In this document: positions 5,628-6,613 of the stretch, in pieces | How the letters are laid out: every line of letters starts with the position of its first letter | Numbering within the stretch: position 1 is the stretch's first letter | Source: Oscillospiraceae bacterium | GTDB taxonomy: Bacteria > Bacillota_A > Clostridia > Oscillospirales > Oscillospiraceae | DNA length: 6,613 nucleotides | Reading direction: 5' to 3' | Assembly: GCA_031265965.1 (NCBI GenBank) | Contig: JAISBX010000039.1 | Location: 1 to 6,613, forward strand | Translations under genes and position numbers: made by a program | Notes under the pieces: generated by a model | What the model was told of the DNA's origin: nothing | What the model saw: only the letters and a program-made list of their open reading frames with translations | Databases searched by the model: none

Positions 5628-6059
5628 CTATTTCTGCGTCCACACGACGGGCTTCTGCGCCGCGTGCCTGTGTTCCGCGCCGTTGTATACGCGCAGGCGG
5701 CGGAGCGCGCCGCTGGACAGCTTGTTCTTCGGGAGCATCCCGCGCACCGCCTGCATGACGGCAAACTCCGGACGCGTCTCCATAATGCGTTTGTACTGTA
5801 TCTCCTTGAGTCCGCCCACCCATCCGCTGTGGCGGCGATAGAACTTCTGCGTCAGCTTGTTGCCTGTGAGCACGGCCTGCGAGGCGTTGATGACTATCAC
5901 AAAGTCGCCGCAGTCCACGTTCGGCGTGTAGTCCGTCTTGTGTTTTCCCCGCAGTAGCACGGCGGCCTGAACGGCAGTGCGCCCGAGCGGCCTTCCCGCG
6001 GCGTCGAGGATATACCACGTGCGCGACACCGTGTCCTTTTTCGCGAGTGTAGTTGACAT
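5628..6059 (-). CDS. rplM: 50S ribosomal protein L13 (uL13)
   Basis: An early-assembling large-subunit protein. The 143-aa length is normal. Conserved stretches are RTWYILDAAGRPLGRTA (13-29), LRGKHKTDYTPNVDCGDFVIVINA (36-59), LTGNKLTQKFYRRHSGWVGGLK (64-85) and the AVRGMLPKNKL block (103-113) with VYNGAEHRHAAQKP at the end. The ATG at 6059 is the only reasonable start. The ribosome binding site is modest (GGGA three nt upstream, with AAAGGGA further off). It is the first gene of the minus-strand operon with rpsI, driven by the promoter at 6113-6141, with a leader of about 47 nt that may carry a regulatory hairpin. Confidence 0.98.
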   Translation of the reverse strand: MSTTLAKKDTVSRTWYILDAAGRPLGRTAVQAAVLLRGKHKTDYTPNVDCGDFVIVINASQAVLTGNKLTQKFYRRHSGWVGGLKEIQYKRIMETRPEFAVMQAVRGMLPKNKLSSGALRRLRVYNGAEHRHAAQKPVVWTQK

Positions 6060-6081
6060 TATCCCGTATCCATCCCTTTCT

Positions 6082-6104
6082 GCATTCTTAAGTTGCTTAT
6101 ATGC
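6082..6104 (-). promoter_or_regulatory. Leader hairpin upstream of rplM (candidate L13 leader)
   Basis: In the 5' leader of rplM the minus strand can fold as GCAT-A-TAAG-CAA-CTTA-AGA-ATGC: two 4-bp stems separated by an internal loop and closed by a CAA loop. Many Bacillota have a structured L13 leader in this position that is thought to take part in autogenous control of rplM-rpsI. I match it by position and a visible hairpin, not by covariance. Confidence 0.4.
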
Positions 6105-6112
6105 GTCCTATC

Positions 6113-6141
6113 TTTATAGCACACACGGCCGCGTATGTCAA
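6113..6141 (-). promoter_or_regulatory. Strong sigma-70-type promoter of the rplM-rpsI operon
   Basis: On the minus strand a perfect -35 box TTGACA (6141-6136), a 17-nt spacer and TATAAA (6118-6113). Transcription would start near 6106. Just upstream (about 6142-6175) is an A/T-rich stretch with A and T runs that resembles an UP element, fitting a highly expressed ribosomal protein operon. It is the only convincing promoter found for the whole minus-strand run down to gatD. Confidence 0.85.
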
Positions 6142-6240
6142 CCCTATTTTTGAAAAAAATATGATTTACACATCACATACTCCCGTTTTCGCCGTTTTTC
6201 TCCGCCATACCGCCCCATACTCGGTTTCAATTTCATTTTT
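6142..6240. other. Intergenic region between divergent rplM and yefM units, left part
   Basis: Apart from the A/T-rich stretch next to the rplM -35 box (possible UP element), I see no coding potential with family resemblance, no terminator and no clear repeat in these bases. The composition is mixed, with C/T-rich runs on the plus strand. Confidence 0.5.
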
Positions 6241-6310
6241 TGCGCGCCGGTTTGCGCGCGGGGAACGGTTTGCGCGTGGGGGGGCGATTCGGGCTAACGC
6301 AGTTCGCCCC
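6241..6310. repeat. GC-rich patch with direct and inverted repeats
   Basis: This stretch contains GCGCGC-CGGTTT-GCGCGC (6242-6259, a 6-bp hairpin), a direct repeat of GGTTTGCGCG (6249-6258 and 6267-6276, 18 bp apart), a run of seven G (6278-6284) and the inverted pair GGGGCGA (6281-6287) / TCGCCCC (6304-6310) around a 16-nt loop. Neither strand has a T run after the hairpins, so it is not a normal intrinsic terminator. The TTCGCCCCTACA edge resembles short dispersed repeats seen in Clostridia genomes, but that is from memory and needs a genome search. Confidence 0.45.
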
Positions 6311-6327
6311 TACAAACATATATTTCC

Positions 6328-6357
6328 TTGACAATTAGGAACAATATGTTGTACAAT
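6328..6357 (+). promoter_or_regulatory. Promoter of the YefM-type antitoxin gene
   Basis: On the plus strand a perfect -35 box TTGACA (6328-6333), an 18-nt spacer and TACAAT (6352-6357). Transcription would start near 6364, giving a leader of about 32 nt. The -10 box lies within the TGTACA palindrome, as expected for an autorepressed toxin-antitoxin operon. Confidence 0.8.
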
Positions 6358-6361
6358 ATAT
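6344..6361. promoter_or_regulatory. YefM-type operator palindrome with TGTACA core
   Basis: ATATGTTGTACAATATAT is an 18-bp palindrome with a single mismatched pair, centred on TGTACA. E. coli YefM-YoeB binds palindromes with the same TGTACA core at its own promoter. Its position over the -10 box and 35 bp ahead of the antitoxin ATG supports autoregulation. The match to the known core is direct; binding is inferred. Confidence 0.7.
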
Positions 6362-6395
6362 CGTTCTCAAAATCATATTGAAAGCGGTGATTTTT

Positions 6396-6613
6396 ATGCT
6401 GGCGGTAAATTATTCCAATATTCGCAATAACTTGAAAAATTATTGCGATAAGGTGACGGACGAGTATGAAACAGTTATTGTTACGAGAAAAGACGAAAAA
6501 AATGTTGTTTTACTGAGCCTTGTTGAATACAACGCACTGACAAAGGCCGCGAGAAACGCGGAGTATTTGAACATGATCGATCGGGCGATGGAGCAAATTT
6601 CTCGTGGCGAGGG
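6396..6613 (+). CDS. yefM: YefM/Phd-type antitoxin, N-terminal 72 residues, cut by window edge
   Basis: This is the antitoxin of a type II toxin-antitoxin module. Its N-terminal domain binds the operator DNA and its C-terminal part neutralises a YoeB/RelE-type endoribonuclease. The visible sequence MLAVNYSNIRNNLKNYCDKV, then TDEYETVIVTRKDEKNVVLLSLVEYNALTK (21-50), is a textbook YefM/PhdYeFM fold. AEYLNMIDRAMEQISRGE (55-72) is the start of the toxin-binding helix. The usual length is about 80-90 aa, so only the last residues are missing; the toxin gene would lie just beyond the window. The ATG at 6396 has GGTGA (6386-6390) with 5-nt spacing. The gene is clearly AT-richer than the ribosomal genes next to it, suggesting acquisition. 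Which toxin family it pairs with (YoeB or a RelE relative) cannot be seen here. Confidence 0.92.
   Translation, partial: MLAVNYSNIRNNLKNYCDKVTDEYETVIVTRKDEKNVVLLSLVEYNALTKAARNAEYLNMIDRAMEQISRGE

Noticed and set aside
6242..6259. GCGCGC hairpin as an intrinsic terminator
   Set aside because: The T run lies before the hairpin on the plus strand, and on the minus strand it is followed by an A run. Neither orientation gives a hairpin followed by Ts.
1..6613. CRISPR array, tRNA or rRNA genes, insertion sequence
   Set aside because: No regularly spaced repeats, no cloverleaf or rRNA signature and no transposase motif were seen on either strand.

Overview
The window looks like a core chromosomal segment of a fairly GC-rich member of the Bacillota, most likely Clostridia. 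The evidence is a large Bacillus-type signal recognition particle RNA with an Alu domain, a MurT/GatD-type gene pair, the rplM-rpsI pair and the dnaX-ybaB pair. The exact lineage cannot be fixed from this sequence.

Layout: the centre (about 581-6141) is a single run of minus-strand genes, read from high to low coordinates: promoter (6141-6113), rplM (L13), rpsI (S9), SRP RNA (ffs), dnaX, ybaB/ebfC, trmB, a murT-like ligase, and a gatD-like protein. Spacings are small and I see no hairpin-plus-T-run terminator between any of them, so one long transcript or a few overlapping ones are plausible. The only strong promoter I find for the run lies upstream of rplM (TTGACA-17-TATAAA). The SRP RNA begins only about 20 nt after the rpsI stop codon and probably has to be processed out of a longer transcript.

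The two ends are AT-richer and look accessory. At the left edge (1-455, minus) is the N-terminal part of an archaeal-type AAA+ ATPase (ATPase_2 family) with its own near-consensus promoter, an 18-bp imperfect palindrome over the -10 box, and an interleaved opposite promoter pointing into the 3' end of gatD. At the right edge (6396-6613, plus) is the start of a YefM/Phd-type antitoxin. Its promoter -10 box lies inside a palindrome with the TGTACA core known from yefM-yoeB operators. Between the antitoxin and rplM there is a GC-rich repeat or hairpin patch.

The core genes serve translation (L13, S9, tRNA m7G46 methylation), protein targeting (SRP RNA), replication and nucleoid function (DnaX, YbaB) and probably cell-wall modification (MurT/GatD).

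The most unusual observation is in the MurT/GatD pair. The GatD-like subunit has Gly at the position of the catalytic cysteine and Leu at the position of the catalytic histidine, so it should not be a glutaminase. Its MurT partner has diverged at several otherwise conserved motifs, suggesting a variant subfamily with a different ammonia source or a different reaction. The DnaX is also short (358 aa), with only the AAA+ and collar part and no tau-type C-terminal region.
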